Assembly (NCBI GenBank): GCA_963837715.1
Contig: CAWIOF010000002.1
Span: 558,001-622,000, forward strand
DNA from: JANYLB01 sp963837715
GTDB taxonomy: Bacteria > Actinomycetota > Acidimicrobiia > IMCC26256 > JANYLB01
Reading direction: 5' to 3'
Length of the DNA stretch: 64,000 nucleotides
The translations under genes and the position numbers were made by a program. Of the stretch, positions 28,001-37,164 are shown one piece after another; positions within the stretch are counted from its first letter, which is position 1; each line of letters starts with the position of its first letter. The notes below the pieces were generated by a model that worked only from the letters and a program-made list of their open reading frames with translations, made no database searches and had not been told where the DNA came from.

Positions 28001-28444
28001 ATGGCCGCGTTGATGCACCCCCGGTACGACTTCGAAGAGTACGAGGAGCTCGAGGAGCTCCGCGAGATCGAGATCGGTCGTGCCCCCGCACGGCCGCGTC
28101 TCGCGCTGGTCGGCGAGCCCCGCGCCGCCGTCCGGTGCTCCCCCCGCACCACTCGGGCCACCTACCTGCGCCGGCGTCTCCTCGCCGTCGTGGTGGTGCT
28201 CGGGATCCTGGTCGCGGTGGGGAAGGTGGGCGCAACGTTCGGGGGTTCACCCCTCGTGACCCCCGAACGTCCGCCCGCCTCGCAATCAGCCGACGGCTAC
28301 GTCGTGCAGCCGGGCGACTCACTGTGGTCGATCGCGCAGGCACTCGTGCCCGGAGCCGACCCCCGTCCCGTCGTCGACGAGCTCGCCCGGGAGCGCGACA
28401 ACGCGCCGCTCCGGCCGGGCGAGGTCATCCGCCTCCGCGGGTGA
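28001..28444 (+). CDS. LysM-domain membrane protein, probable SOS cell-division inhibitor
   Basis: The 147-residue protein has an acidic N-terminus (YDFEEYEELEEL), one membrane segment (about 59-77) and a C-terminal LysM domain (about 99-145: YVVQPGDSLWSIA). LysM binds peptidoglycan, so the topology is cytoplasm-in, LysM-out. Position between lexA and nrdR, divergent from lexA and behind LexA boxes, matches mycobacterial Rv2719c. YneA and DivS-type SOS division inhibitors share the lexA neighbourhood. Function is inferred from that synteny. AAGGAG lies 10 bases before the ATG; the open frame upstream covers the promoter and is not coding. Confidence 0.8.
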   Translation: MAALMHPRYDFEEYEELEELREIEIGRAPARPRLALVGEPRAAVRCSPRTTRATYLRRRLLAVVVVLGILVAVGKVGATFGGSPLVTPERPPASQSADGYVVQPGDSLWSIAQALVPGADPRPVVDELARERDNAPLRPGEVIRLRG

Positions 28445-28494
28445 GGCCGGCCGGCACGGGTTTCGGTCCGATGTCACTCCAATACAGTGAGGGC

Positions 28495-28968
28495 ATGCGG
28501 TGTCCGTACTGCCACGAGGTCGACGACAAGGTCGTCGACTCGCGCCTCACCGACGAAGGCGTCGCGATCCGGCGCCGTCGGGAGTGCCTGGCCTGCGGTC
28601 GGCGCTACACGACCTACGAGCGCTTCGACGAGGTCCCGCTGCTCGTGGTGAAGCGCTCAGGCCAGAAGGAGCCCTTCGATCGGGCCAAGGTCGTCGCCGG
28701 GATCTCCCAGGCCGCGGTGAACCGGCCGGTCGACGCGGCGACGATCGAAGCGGTCGCCGCCGAGGTCGAGGAGGGGCTCCGCGCCGTGGGGGCCGAGGTG
28801 GGAGCCGACCAGGTCGGGTTCGCGGTGCTCGAACGGCTCCGCACCCTCGATCCCGTCTCCTACGTGCGCTTCGCGTCGGTCTACAAGGGCTTCGAAGACG
28901 TCGCCGACTTCGAGCGCGAGGTCGGCCTCCTGCAGAAGACGACGGCCCCGAAGCGGCGCGACGCCTGA
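28495..28968 (+). CDS. nrdR: Transcriptional repressor NrdR
   Basis: NrdR is a zinc- and nucleotide-binding repressor of ribonucleotide reductase genes. The 157 residues have the N-terminal zinc ribbon CPYC...CLACGRRYTTYER (about 3-37). An ATP-cone (about 49-139: VVKRSGQKEPFDRAKV) follows, ending near YVRFASVYKGFEDV. The ATG at 28495 gives the canonical MRCPYC start. Its target is most likely the nrdJ gene immediately downstream, which has NrdR-box-like palindromes. Confidence 0.95.
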   Translation: MRCPYCHEVDDKVVDSRLTDEGVAIRRRRECLACGRRYTTYERFDEVPLLVVKRSGQKEPFDRAKVVAGISQAAVNRPVDAATIEAVAAEVEEGLRAVGAEVGADQVGFAVLERLRTLDPVSYVRFASVYKGFEDVADFEREVGLLQKTTAPKRRDA

Positions 28969-28984
28969 TCGGCGGGGTCGGCTC

Positions 28985-29023
28985 CCTGGTCAGCTGGGTC
29001 GGCTCGCCTGGTCAGCTGGGTCG
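28985..29023. repeat. Two direct copies of a 17-bp sequence
   Basis: CCTGGTCAGCTGGGTCG occurs at 28985-29001 and again at 29007-29023, a 22-base period. It lies between nrdR and the nrdJ promoter. No known function is evident; two helical turns of spacing would suit a protein-binding site. Confidence 0.6.
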
Positions 29024-29060
29024 TCCGGGCGTTCTCCTCCCGTTTCCGAGAGATTCACCG

Positions 29061-29089
29061 TTGACGTGGCGGAACTACGGTGGTGTAAT
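29061..29089 (+). promoter_or_regulatory. nrdJ promoter
   Basis: TTGACG (29061-29066) and TGTAAT (29084-29089) have a 17-base spacer and form a good sigma-A-type promoter. It lies about 210 bases upstream of the nrdJ ATG, leaving a long leader that carries the NrdR-box-like sites. Confidence 0.65.
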
Positions 29090-29121
29090 TACCCTCCATC
29101 TCGCGGCACGGACGGACGCGA

Positions 29122-29176
29122 CCACAACATCTTGTGGATCGGCCCCCACTTCATCGAGCGCACTAGATGTTGTGGG
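29122..29176. promoter_or_regulatory. Pair of NrdR-box-like palindromes
   Basis: CCACAACATCTTGTGG (29122-29137) and CACTAGATGTTGTGGG (29161-29176) both fit the NrdR-box pattern, with CAC and GTG arms around an AT-richer centre. NrdR boxes usually occur in pairs upstream of nrd genes. Here the pair lies just after the predicted nrdJ transcription start, with nrdR immediately upstream. Confidence 0.75.
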
Positions 29177-29296
29177 TGTCGACCGGGATTCCTGGACTCC
29201 GGGCGGAGTGACGGCACCACATCAGCGCTGCGATCAGCACCGACGGGCAAGGACCGACCGGCGGTGAGCGGCATCGAACAGGGGAGAGGGAGCCGA

Positions 29297-32151
29297 ATGG
29301 CGAGCAAGTCCGAGGAGATGGCACCGAGTCAGCACGGGGCCGGCCAGACCGGGATCGGGATCCGCAGACACTTCACGGAGGCGGGCGTCGACCCGTACGA
29401 CACCGTGGAGTGGGAGCGGCGCGACGCCCGCATCCAGAACTACAAGGACGGCACCGACGCCTTCTTCCAGGCCGACGTCGAGTTCCCCGTGTCGTGGTCG
29501 CAGAACGCCACCAACATCGTCGCCCAGAAGTACTTCCGGGGCACCCTCGGCACGTCGGAGCGCGAGACGTCGTTGCGCCAGGTGATCGACCGCATCGTCG
29601 ACACCATCGCCGACTGGGGCATCAGCGACGGCTACTTCACCGGCCCCGAGGAGGCGAACGCCTTCCGCGACGAGCTGAAGTACGTCATGGTCCACCAGCG
29701 CGCCGCCTTCAACTCGCCGGTGTGGTTCAACATCGGCGTGAAGGGCGTGCCCGCGCAGGGGAGCGCGTGCTTCATCCTCGCGGTCGAGGACACCATGGAC
29801 GGCATCCTCAACTGGTACCGCGAGGAAGGGACGATCTTCAAGGGTGGGTCCGGCTCGGGCATCAACCTGTCGGGGATCCGATCGTCGGTCGAGCACCTGA
29901 AGGGCGGCGGCACGGCCAGCGGCCCGGTGAGCTTCATGCGGGGCGCCGACGCGTCGGCCGGCACCATCAAGTCGGGCGGCAAGACCCGTCGTGCCGCGAA
30001 GATGGTCATCCTCAACGCCGACCACCCCGACATCGAGGAGTTCGTCTGGTGCAAGGCCCGTGAGGAGCACAAGGCGCGCGCCCTGCGCGACGCCGGCTTC
30101 GACATGGACCTCGACGGGCGCGACAGCCACTCGATCCAGTACCAGAACGCGAACAACTCCGTGCGCGTCACCGACGACTTCATGCAGGCGGTGATCGACG
30201 ACCGCGACTGGTTCCTCAAGACGGTCAAGACCGGCGAGACGGTGAAGACGATGAAGGCGCGCGAGCTCATGCGCCAGTTCTCCTCCGGCTTCGTGGGAGT
30301 GCGCCGACCCGGGCATGCAGTTCGACACCACGATCAACCGTTGGCACACGTCGCCGAACTCGGGTCGCATCAACGCCAGCAACCCCTGCTCGGAGTACAT
30401 GCACGTCGACAACTCGGCCTGCAACCTCGCCAGCATCAACCTGATGAAGTACCTCCTCGACGATGGCGGCTCCGGTGCGGGCGGCTTCGACGTCGAGGGC
30501 TACCGGCGCACGATCGAGGTCGTGTTCACCGCCCAGGAGATCCTGGTCGGCAACGCCGACTACCCGACCGAGAAGATCGCGGAGAACAGCCGCAAGTTCC
30601 GTCAGCTCGGTCTCGGCTACGCGAACCTCGGCGCCCTGCTCATGGCGCAGGGTCTCCCGTACGACTCGCCCGAGGGCCGGGCGTGGGCGGGTGCCATCAC
30701 CGCGCTGATGACCGGCCACGCCTACGCCACCAGCGCGCGCACCGCGAGCCGGATGGGTCCGCACGCCGGGCTACGCCGAGAACGAGGAGCCGATGCTCAA
30801 CGTGCTCCGCATGCACCGCGCCGAGACGGCCAAGATCGACGAGGAGCTCGTGCCGCCGGAGCTGCTGAGCGCCGCGCAGCGGTCCTGGGACGAAGCAGTC
30901 GAGCTCGGCGAGCGTCACGGTGTGCGCAACGCGCAGGCCACGGTGCTCGCCCCCACGGGCACGATCGGCCTCGCGATGGACTGCGACACCACCGGCATCG
31001 AGCCCGACCTCGCCCTCACGAAGGCGAAGAAGCTCGTGGGTGGCGGCACGATGTACATCGTCAACCAGACGATCCCGCGTGCGCTGCGTCGGCTGGGGTA
31101 CTCGCCCGACCAGATCGACCAGATCATCGCGTTCATCGACGAGCACAAGACGATCATGGGTTCGCCGGCCTTCAACCCGGAGCACCTCCCCGTGTTCGCG
31201 TGCTCGATGGGCGACAACACGATCCACTACACCGGTCACGTCAAGATGATGGGTGCGGTGCAGCCGTGGATCTCCGGCGCGATCTCCAAGACCGTGAACA
31301 TGCCCGAAGACGTCTCGGTCGAAGACGTCGAGCAGATCCACATCGACGCGTGGAAGCTCGGCATCAAGGCGGTCGCGATCTACCGCGACAACTGCAAGGT
31401 CGCGCAGCCGATGGCCACGCAGAAGAAGACCGCCGCCGGCCAGGGGATCGGGGAGTCGCCCCTCACGCAGGAGGTCGAACGGATCGTCGAGCACGTGATC
31501 GTGCAGGAGCCGGTCCGCCAGAAGCTCCCGCGTCGGCGCAAGAGCCAGACGTTCTCGTTCCGGGTCGCCGACTGCCACGGCTACGTGACGGTGGGCGAGT
31601 TCGAAGACGGCCGACCGGGTGAGGTGTTCCTCAAGGTCGCCAAGCAGGGCTCGACCCTCGCCGGGATCATGGACGCGTTCGCGATCTCGGTGAGCCTCGG
31701 GCTCCAGTACGGCGTGCCGATCCAGGCCTTCGCCGACAAGTTCGTGAACATGCGCTTCGAGCCCGCCGGCATGACCGACGACCCCGAGCTGCGCATCGCC
31801 ACGAGCCTCGTCGACTACATCTTCCGTCGCCTCGCCGTCGACTACCTGACGAAGAGCGAGCGGGATGACCTCGGCATCCTCACGGTGAGCGAACGCATCC
31901 AGCCGACGCTCCCCGGCGTCGAGGAGGCCGCGGCGATCGGCACCGACAGCCAGATGGTGCTCGGTCCCGAGGACCAGGCCCCGTCGGCGGCACTCCCGGC
32001 CCCGGCGGCTGCGGTGCCACCCCCGGCCGCCCCGTCGGCCCGGGTCCGCGAACGTGAGACGGTGCTCTGCCACGTCTGCGGCGACATCATGCAGCGCGCC
32101 GGCTCGTGCCATGCCTGCCCGAGCTGCGGAGCCACCTCCGGCTGCAGCTAA
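29297..32151 (+). CDS. nrdJ: Adenosylcobalamin-dependent ribonucleoside-diphosphate reductase (two apparent frameshifts)
   Basis: Class II ribonucleotide reductase makes deoxynucleotides with vitamin B12 as radical source. Family segments visible are FNSPVWFN, GSGSGINLS, SGGKTRRAAKM, NPCSEYMH, ACNLASINL and APTGTIG. A C-terminal redox/zinc tail (CHVCGD...CHACPSCGATSGC) follows. As given, three frames are needed. Removing one G at 30287-30288 restores SSASWECADPGMQ, and one G at 30768-30770 restores GPHAGYAENEEPML, giving 950 residues. Both disruptions sit at CCGG and are probably sequence errors in an essential gene. ATG 29297 follows GGGGAGAGGGAG. NrdR control is likely. Confidence 0.93.
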
Positions 32152-32165
32152 CCGGCAGGCACCAA

Positions 32166-32212
32166 AGGTCTGCACCGTCAGTCCCGGTATCCGGGACCCG
32201 CGGTGCAGACCT
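32166..32212 (+). terminator. Nested hairpin after nrdJ
   Basis: AGGTCTGCACCG (32166-32177) pairs perfectly with CGGTGCAGACCT (32201-32212). The loop itself contains GTCCCGG-TAT-CCGGGAC, a second 7-bp hairpin. It starts 14 bases after the nrdJ stop. It has no T-run, so it may stabilise the mRNA end rather than terminate. Confidence 0.65.
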
Positions 32213-32232
32213 CGCCGGTACGACCACAGAGA

Positions 32233-32260
32233 CGGGCCGCCCACTCAAGTGGGCGGCCCG
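32233..32260 (+). terminator. Strong terminator hairpin
   Basis: CGGGCCGCCCACT (32233-32245) pairs with AGTGGGCGGCCCG (32248-32260), a 13-bp GC-rich perfect stem with a minimal loop. It follows the nested hairpin and closes the lexA/nrd region. The remaining bases to 32385 show no gene. Confidence 0.8.
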
Positions 32261-32385
32261 CTCGCGTCCGCTCGTGTTCCGGACGTCGGCTGCATCACGT
32301 CGGGATTCCGGAGCCCACGCTGCCATCGTCCGTGCATGTGCTGGACTCGGGACAACGGGACCGACAGCCGAGAGGATGCACGTCG

Positions 32386-33300
32386 ATGGACGATTCCACT
32401 GCCGGCACCTGGCCCGAGCTCACGCTCTCGGCCTGGGACGACACGCTCGCCACCTTCCACATGTGGACGCAGATCGTCGGGAAGGTGCGGCTCGCGCTCG
32501 AGCCGATGCGCAATCACTGGTGGCAGGTCCCGCTCTACGTGTCGTCGCGCGGCCTGACCACGTCGTTGATGCACGCGGGGACGACGGGGCTCGAGATCGA
32601 GTTCGACCTGATCGACCACGTGCTCGAACTCCGGACGTCCGACGGCCGCCGCGCGAAGGTGGAGCTGGCGCCCCGCTCGGTCGCCGACTTCTACGCGGCC
32701 ACGTTCGCAGCGCTGCGCGAGCTCGGTGTCGAGGTGACGATCCTTCCCCGTCCGGTGGAGGTGGTCGAGGCGATCCCGTTCGCCGACGACGAGCAGCACC
32801 GCGCGTACGACGGCGCCGCGGTGCAGCGGTTCTGGCGCGCGCTGGTGCAGTCGCACCGGGTGATGACCCGGTTCCGCGGTGGCTTCGTCGGCAAGTCGAG
32901 TCCGGTGCACTTCTTCTGGGGTGCGGCCGACCTCGCGGTGACGCGATTCTCGGGTCGACCTGCGCCGAAGCACGCCGGCGGCGCGCCGAACTGCGCCGAC
33001 TGGGTCATGGAGCTCGCGTACAGCCACGAGGTGAGCAGCTGCGGCTTCTGGCCCGGCGGCAGTGCCGAGGGCGCGTTCTACTCGTACGCCTATCCCGAGC
33101 CCGAGGGCTTCGCGGCCTGGCCCGTCACTCCTGATGCCGCGACCTACGACGAAGCGCTCGGCGAGTTCGTCCTGCCGTACTCGGCCGTCCGCACCGCTCC
33201 CGACCCGGATGCGTTGCTGCTCGAGTTCTTCGAGAGCACCTACGAGGCCGCGGCAACGCTCGGCGGCTGGGACCGGGCCGCGCTCGAGGTCGCGCCCTGA
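32386..33300 (+). CDS. DUF5996-family protein
   Basis: The 304-residue protein matches the conserved pattern of DUF5996. It opens WPELTLSAWDDTLATFHMWTQIVGKVRLAL, then NHWWQVPLYVSSRGLTT. VHFFWGAADLAVTRFSGR and a late HEVSSCGFWPGG segment follow. The family is widespread in bacteria and has no known function; the many Trp/His residues hint at a small-molecule or heme-like pocket, but that is speculation. The ATG at 32386 gives the family start. Confidence 0.8.
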   Translation: MDDSTAGTWPELTLSAWDDTLATFHMWTQIVGKVRLALEPMRNHWWQVPLYVSSRGLTTSLMHAGTTGLEIEFDLIDHVLELRTSDGRRAKVELAPRSVADFYAATFAALRELGVEVTILPRPVEVVEAIPFADDEQHRAYDGAAVQRFWRALVQSHRVMTRFRGGFVGKSSPVHFFWGAADLAVTRFSGRPAPKHAGGAPNCADWVMELAYSHEVSSCGFWPGGSAEGAFYSYAYPEPEGFAAWPVTPDAATYDEALGEFVLPYSAVRTAPDPDALLLEFFESTYEAAATLGGWDRAALEVAP

Positions 33301-33370
33301 CCGGATCGCGTAGGGTTCGGGAGGATCCGGACGGGCGCTCAGCCTTCCCGGGGGGACCTCTGGAGCACCC

Positions 33371-35062
33371 ATGGCGCATGACCTGATCATCCGCGGCGGC
33401 ACGGTCATCGACGGGACGGGCGCCGACGGCATCCGCGCCGACATTGCCGTCGACGGAGACCGCATCACCGCGATCGGCGACCTCGCCGACGCCTCGACGG
33501 TGCGCGAGATCGACGCCACCGGGCTCACGGTCTCGCCCGGGTTCGTCGACCTGCACACCCACCTCGACGCCCAGGTCGGCTGGGATCCGTTCATGACGTC
33601 GTGCTCGTGGCACGGCGTGACCACGGTGTTGATGGGCAACTGCGGTGTGACGTTCGCGCCGGCCGTGCCCGACGACCGCGCCTACCTCGCCGAGATGATG
33701 GAGAGCGTCGAAGACATCCCGCGAGACGCCATCCTCGGGGGCATCCCCTGGGATTGGGAGACGCATCCGCAGTACCTCGACTCGGTGCAGCAGATGGAAC
33801 CTGCGCTCAACGTCGTCTCGCTCGTCGGGCACTGCGCGGTCCGCTACCAGGTGATGGGCGACCGCTCCCTCGGCGAGGAGGAGCCCACGCCCGACGAGCT
33901 GCACCGCATGCGCGACATCGTGGGCGAGTCGATCGCCGGCGGGGCGGTCGGGTACTCGACGTCGCGCATCCTGATCCACGTCGTGCCCGACGGTCGCCCG
34001 GTTCCGGGCACGTTCGCCTCGATGGACGAGCACCTCGCGTTCGCCGACGGCATGAACGACGCCGGGCGCGGGATCTTCCAGGCCGTGCTCGACTTCCAGA
34101 CCCGTGCCGGGGTCGAGTTCCAGCTCCTGCGGGCGATGGCCGAGCGCGCGGGCGACGTGCTCTTCGCCACCAGCCCGGGCAACGACGAGAGTGGCGACCG
34201 CAGCGTCGTCGACCTCTGGGACGGGTTCCTGACCGAGACCCGCGCCAACGCGGGCCGCATCACCGGCTACTGCATGACCCGTCCGTCGGGGTCGCTCGCC
34301 GGTCTCGCGCAGGTGCCGCCGGTTCGTGGCAGCCGCTGGCGGGCGGTGATGTCGCTGCCGACGATCGAGGCGCGCGTCGCGGCGTTGCGCGACGACGAGA
34401 TCCGGGCCGGCCTCATCGAAGAGGGAGTGGCGAAGGGCCTGATCTACGACCCCGAGCACATTCATCCGCTCGGCGCGGGTGACGTCCCGCGGTACGACGT
34501 CGAGGGAGGTCGCTCCGTCGCCGACCTGGCCGCCGACGCGGGTGTCCATCCGGTGGAGCTGGTGATCGACCGGTTGCTGGAGAGCGAGGGTCGTGAACTG
34601 TTCAACCTCTGGTTCTTCCACCGCAACCGCGAAGCACTCGGCGACCTCCTCGCCCTCGACGCCATCTATCCGGGTGGCGGCGACGCGGGCGCGCACGCCG
34701 GCCAGATCTGCGACGCCGACGCACCGACGCACTTCCTCTCGTACTGGTGCCGCGAGCGGAACCTGGTGTCGCTGCCCGAGGCGGTGCACCGCCTGACCGC
34801 GAAGGCGGCCGCGACGTTGGGGCTGATCGACCGGGGCACGCTGCGCACCGGTGGCTACGCCGACATCAACGTGTTCGACCCGGCCCGCCTCGAGGTCGGC
34901 TATCCCACCTACGTGAACGACTTCCCCGACGGCGCCGGCCGACTCCTCGTGCGCTCGTCCGGGTACGCAGTCACGCTCGTCAACGGCGAGATCGTCACCG
35001 AGCAGGGCGAGCACACCGGCGCCCGCCCGGGTCGCGTCCTGCGGGAGTTCTCCCGCAGCTGA
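33371..35062 (+). CDS. Amidohydrolase, N-acyl-D-amino-acid deacylase-like
   Basis: The 563-residue amidohydrolase has a small N-terminal beta domain (DLIIRGGTVIDGTG) and the metal motif HTHLD in GFVDLHTHLDAQ (about 58-69). MGNCGV and VGHCAVR follow, and GGDAGAHAGQICDA lies near the C-terminal Asp ligand. These fit the D-aminoacylase/N-acyl-D-glutamate deacylase group, which hydrolyses N-acyl-D-amino acids. Members in actinobacteria also act on other cyclic amides, so the substrate is open. GGGGGGAC lies upstream of the ATG. Confidence 0.8.
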   Translation: MAHDLIIRGGTVIDGTGADGIRADIAVDGDRITAIGDLADASTVREIDATGLTVSPGFVDLHTHLDAQVGWDPFMTSCSWHGVTTVLMGNCGVTFAPAVPDDRAYLAEMMESVEDIPRDAILGGIPWDWETHPQYLDSVQQMEPALNVVSLVGHCAVRYQVMGDRSLGEEEPTPDELHRMRDIVGESIAGGAVGYSTSRILIHVVPDGRPVPGTFASMDEHLAFADGMNDAGRGIFQAVLDFQTRAGVEFQLLRAMAERAGDVLFATSPGNDESGDRSVVDLWDGFLTETRANAGRITGYCMTRPSGSLAGLAQVPPVRGSRWRAVMSLPTIEARVAALRDDEIRAGLIEEGVAKGLIYDPEHIHPLGAGDVPRYDVEGGRSVADLAADAGVHPVELVIDRLLESEGRELFNLWFFHRNREALGDLLALDAIYPGGGDAGAHAGQICDADAPTHFLSYWCRERNLVSLPEAVHRLTAKAAATLGLIDRGTLRTGGYADINVFDPARLEVGYPTYVNDFPDGAGRLLVRSSGYAVTLVNGEIVTEQGEHTGARPGRVLREFSRS

Positions 35063-35084
35063 TCACGAGGCACGGAGCGAGCCG

Positions 35085-35771
35085 CTACCCGGTGAGTCGT
35101 GCCGGCGTGGCGTTCTTGCCCTCGAGTCGTCCGGTCAGCGCGTAGGGCTGGAAGCCGAAGAACCCGCCCTCGGAGACGAACTCGTGGGTGTCGGTGGGGA
35201 AGTCGTAGTGCCGCTTCATCGCCTCCGCGTGGGCGCCGGACCGGGTGTAGGCGTCGGTCGCATCCTGGTCCTCCCAGAAGGTGAGCGTCATCACGATGCG
35301 CGGCGGAAGGGTCATCGCCAGACCCCAGATGCCGTTCTCGTCGGCGATGAACTGCTCCTCGAGCAACGACGACGCCTTGAGGAAACGCGGGAAGGTGGGG
35401 AGGTGCGCAGTGCCGAGGGTGATCGCCGCGTGCACGCCGTCGTGTCGTTCGTTTTCCTGGGGGAAGGGGTCGAAGTCGGCGTTGGGCCAGGTCGCGCGCG
35501 TCCGGGTCGGCCGGAGCCGGACCGACCAGCCCTCGCGGAGCGGTGCGGCTTTCGGATCTTCGGCGAGGAACCGGTCGAGCGCGTCGTCGTCGTCCCACCA
35601 GGCGACGAGTCCACCGCGGCCGAGTTGCACGTCGGGCCGCGTGCCGGGGGACGGCTCCCCGCATAGCGCCCGGTGCGACCACCGCAGACCGGGCACGGAC
35701 GCCGGCTTCGGAATCGAACGGGTCAGGTTGCGCAAGGGGTTGCTGTCGCAGATGTGCACCGACGCGATCAC
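35085..35771 (-). CDS. Spheroidene-monooxygenase (CrtA)-like protein
   Basis: The 228-residue protein has the pattern of CrtA-like hypothetical proteins. An early LVAWWDDDDALDRFLAE helix is followed by GWSVRLRPTRTRATW. A dimeric alpha/beta-barrel part comes later (VMTLTFWEDQDATDAYTRSG, then FGFQPYALTG). Such proteins are heme-type monooxygenases or uncharacterised relatives. No carotenoid genes are nearby, so the name describes fold only. A GTG start is preceded by GAGGAGG. It is followed on the same strand only by open space before the convergent amidohydrolase. Confidence 0.55.
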   Translation of the reverse strand: MIASVHICDSNPLRNLTRSIPKPASVPGLRWSHRALCGEPSPGTRPDVQLGRGGLVAWWDDDDALDRFLAEDPKAAPLREGWSVRLRPTRTRATWPNADFDPFPQENERHDGVHAAITLGTAHLPTFPRFLKASSLLEEQFIADENGIWGLAMTLPPRIVMTLTFWEDQDATDAYTRSGAHAEAMKRHYDFPTDTHEFVSEGGFFGFQPYALTGRLEGKNATPARLTG

Positions 35772-35876
35772 GAGCGCCTCCTCGGTTACCGGAGCTCCCG
35801 GTAGATCTCACAGTAGGACGAGCTCGGAGCATTCTCGGAACCGGGGCACATGTGCCACAGGTCCGGCGGCGGATCG

Positions 35877-37001
35877 TCAGTCGTGGTCGTGCTCGCGCGC
35901 CAGGATCGCCTCGAGCGACTCGTTGAAGTGCCAGTGGTGGCCCTCGAGATCGTCGGCCTCGTAGCGCCGGTAGCCGTAGAAGGCGTCCTCGATCGGCATC
36001 GTGACGGTGGCGCCCTCCGTGAGCGCGTGCTCGTAGTGGGAGTCGATGCCGTCGACGGTGACATTGATCATCACTGTCGCGTGGCCCACGTCACCGGGGC
36101 TGTAGAGGTGGTGGACGTCGCGAGCGGCTGTGGTCGCGCGGCCGATCATGACAACGCCGTCGCCGAACTCGAGCCATGCGAGCATCCCTTCTTCGTCGTC
36201 GCTCTCCATTCGGGCTTCGCGCCGCTCCGTGAACTGGAACACCCGGGTGAGGTACTCGAGCGCGGCAACCTCATCCGAGTAGGTGAGGCGCGGATACATC
36301 GCCGGCGTCCGGCTCCACGCCGCCGTTTGGGACTCTGGTGCTCCGATGGTGGCCATGAGCTTCTCCTTCTCTCGTGTGAACAGTCCTGGGTCGCCCTCGT
36401 CGACCGGAAGCACCCGGTCGGGGCGAAGGCCGACGGTCACCTCTTCTTCTCCGTTCTCGTCGACGAGTTCGCGGAGCCGACGACGCGCTCGATTGAGCCG
36501 CGAACGCACCGTGCCGACCGGCACCTCGAGCGCGACGGCGATCTCGTCGTACGGCATGCCCTCCCACGCGAAGAGCAGCAGCGCATCGCGTTCACCCGGC
36601 GGCAGCGTCGCGATCGCGGCGGCAACTGCGGCCCAGAGTCGCGAGGCGTCGAGCCGGGCGTCGACCTCGGAGAACGGGTCGGCGGTCGTCATTGACGTGT
36701 TCATCAGTCGAGCCGTCGCGTCGAGGCGGCGGGCTTCTCCCTGGCGATGGCGGGCCAGGAGATTGCTCGCGATGCCGTAGAGCCACGGCCGTGCCTCCGC
36801 TCGGTCGGTGTCGAAGGTCGCCCGCTTCTCGAAGGCGATGCGAAAAAGGTCTCCGAGCAACGAGTCGGCATCGACGGGACCGACCCGGCGCACGAGGTAC
36901 CTGAACATCGTCGTCGCGTACCGGTCGAACAGCTCGCCGAAGGCAGCCGGCGACACCAACGAGGAGGTGATCACGTCGGCGTCGGTACGCGAGTCCATCA
37001 C
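35877..37001 (-). CDS. ECF sigma factor fused in frame to a VOC domain
   Basis: Residues 1-~185 are an ECF sigma factor: region 2 FRYLVRRVGPVDADSLLGDLFRIAFEKR, region 4 LPPGERDALLLFAWEGMPYDEIAVALEVPVGTVRSRLNRAR. A linker (RPDRVLPVDEGDPGLF) resembles the start of the small protein that often follows such sigma genes. Residues ~216-374 are a glyoxalase/VOC domain (PRLTYSDEVAALEYLTRVF ... GHHWHFNESLE). No stop separates them. AAGGAGAAG lies just before an internal ATG at 36356, so the VOC part could also be made alone (159 residues). The sigma factor's target is unknown; no anti-sigma factor is adjacent. Confidence 0.75.
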   Translation of the reverse strand: MMDSRTDADVITSSLVSPAAFGELFDRYATTMFRYLVRRVGPVDADSLLGDLFRIAFEKRATFDTDRAEARPWLYGIASNLLARHRQGEARRLDATARLMNTSMTTADPFSEVDARLDASRLWAAVAAAIATLPPGERDALLLFAWEGMPYDEIAVALEVPVGTVRSRLNRARRRLRELVDENGEEEVTVGLRPDRVLPVDEGDPGLFTREKEKLMATIGAPESQTAAWSRTPAMYPRLTYSDEVAALEYLTRVFQFTERREARMESDDEEGMLAWLEFGDGVVMIGRATTAARDVHHLYSPGDVGHATVMINVTVDGIDSHYEHALTEGATVTMPIEDAFYGYRRYEADDLEGHHWHFNESLEAILAREHDHD

Positions 37002-37164
37002 TCCATGTTCCCCGTTCGCGGGGTCGAGTTCGGACCATCATCTGCGCCCGCAGGGGTCCGGAATTGAGCCGCTCGGCAGGCACGGGATTCACCGATCGAC
37101 CCGATCGCGACGGCGTGATCTTCCCGGCGGCCGAACATGCCGAGGCGTGGCCGACCCACGAAGG

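Noticed and set aside
30280..30775. Programmed ribosomal frameshifting in nrdJ
   Set aside because: No slippery heptamer or stimulatory structure is evident. The same type of one-base excess occurs in unrelated genes, so a sequence error is simpler.
35786..36064. Small minus-strand ORF of 92 codons ending in a Cys-containing segment
   Set aside because: It overlaps the well-supported VOC part of the sigma-VOC gene in another frame and is Ser/Thr/Arg-biased like other shadow frames.
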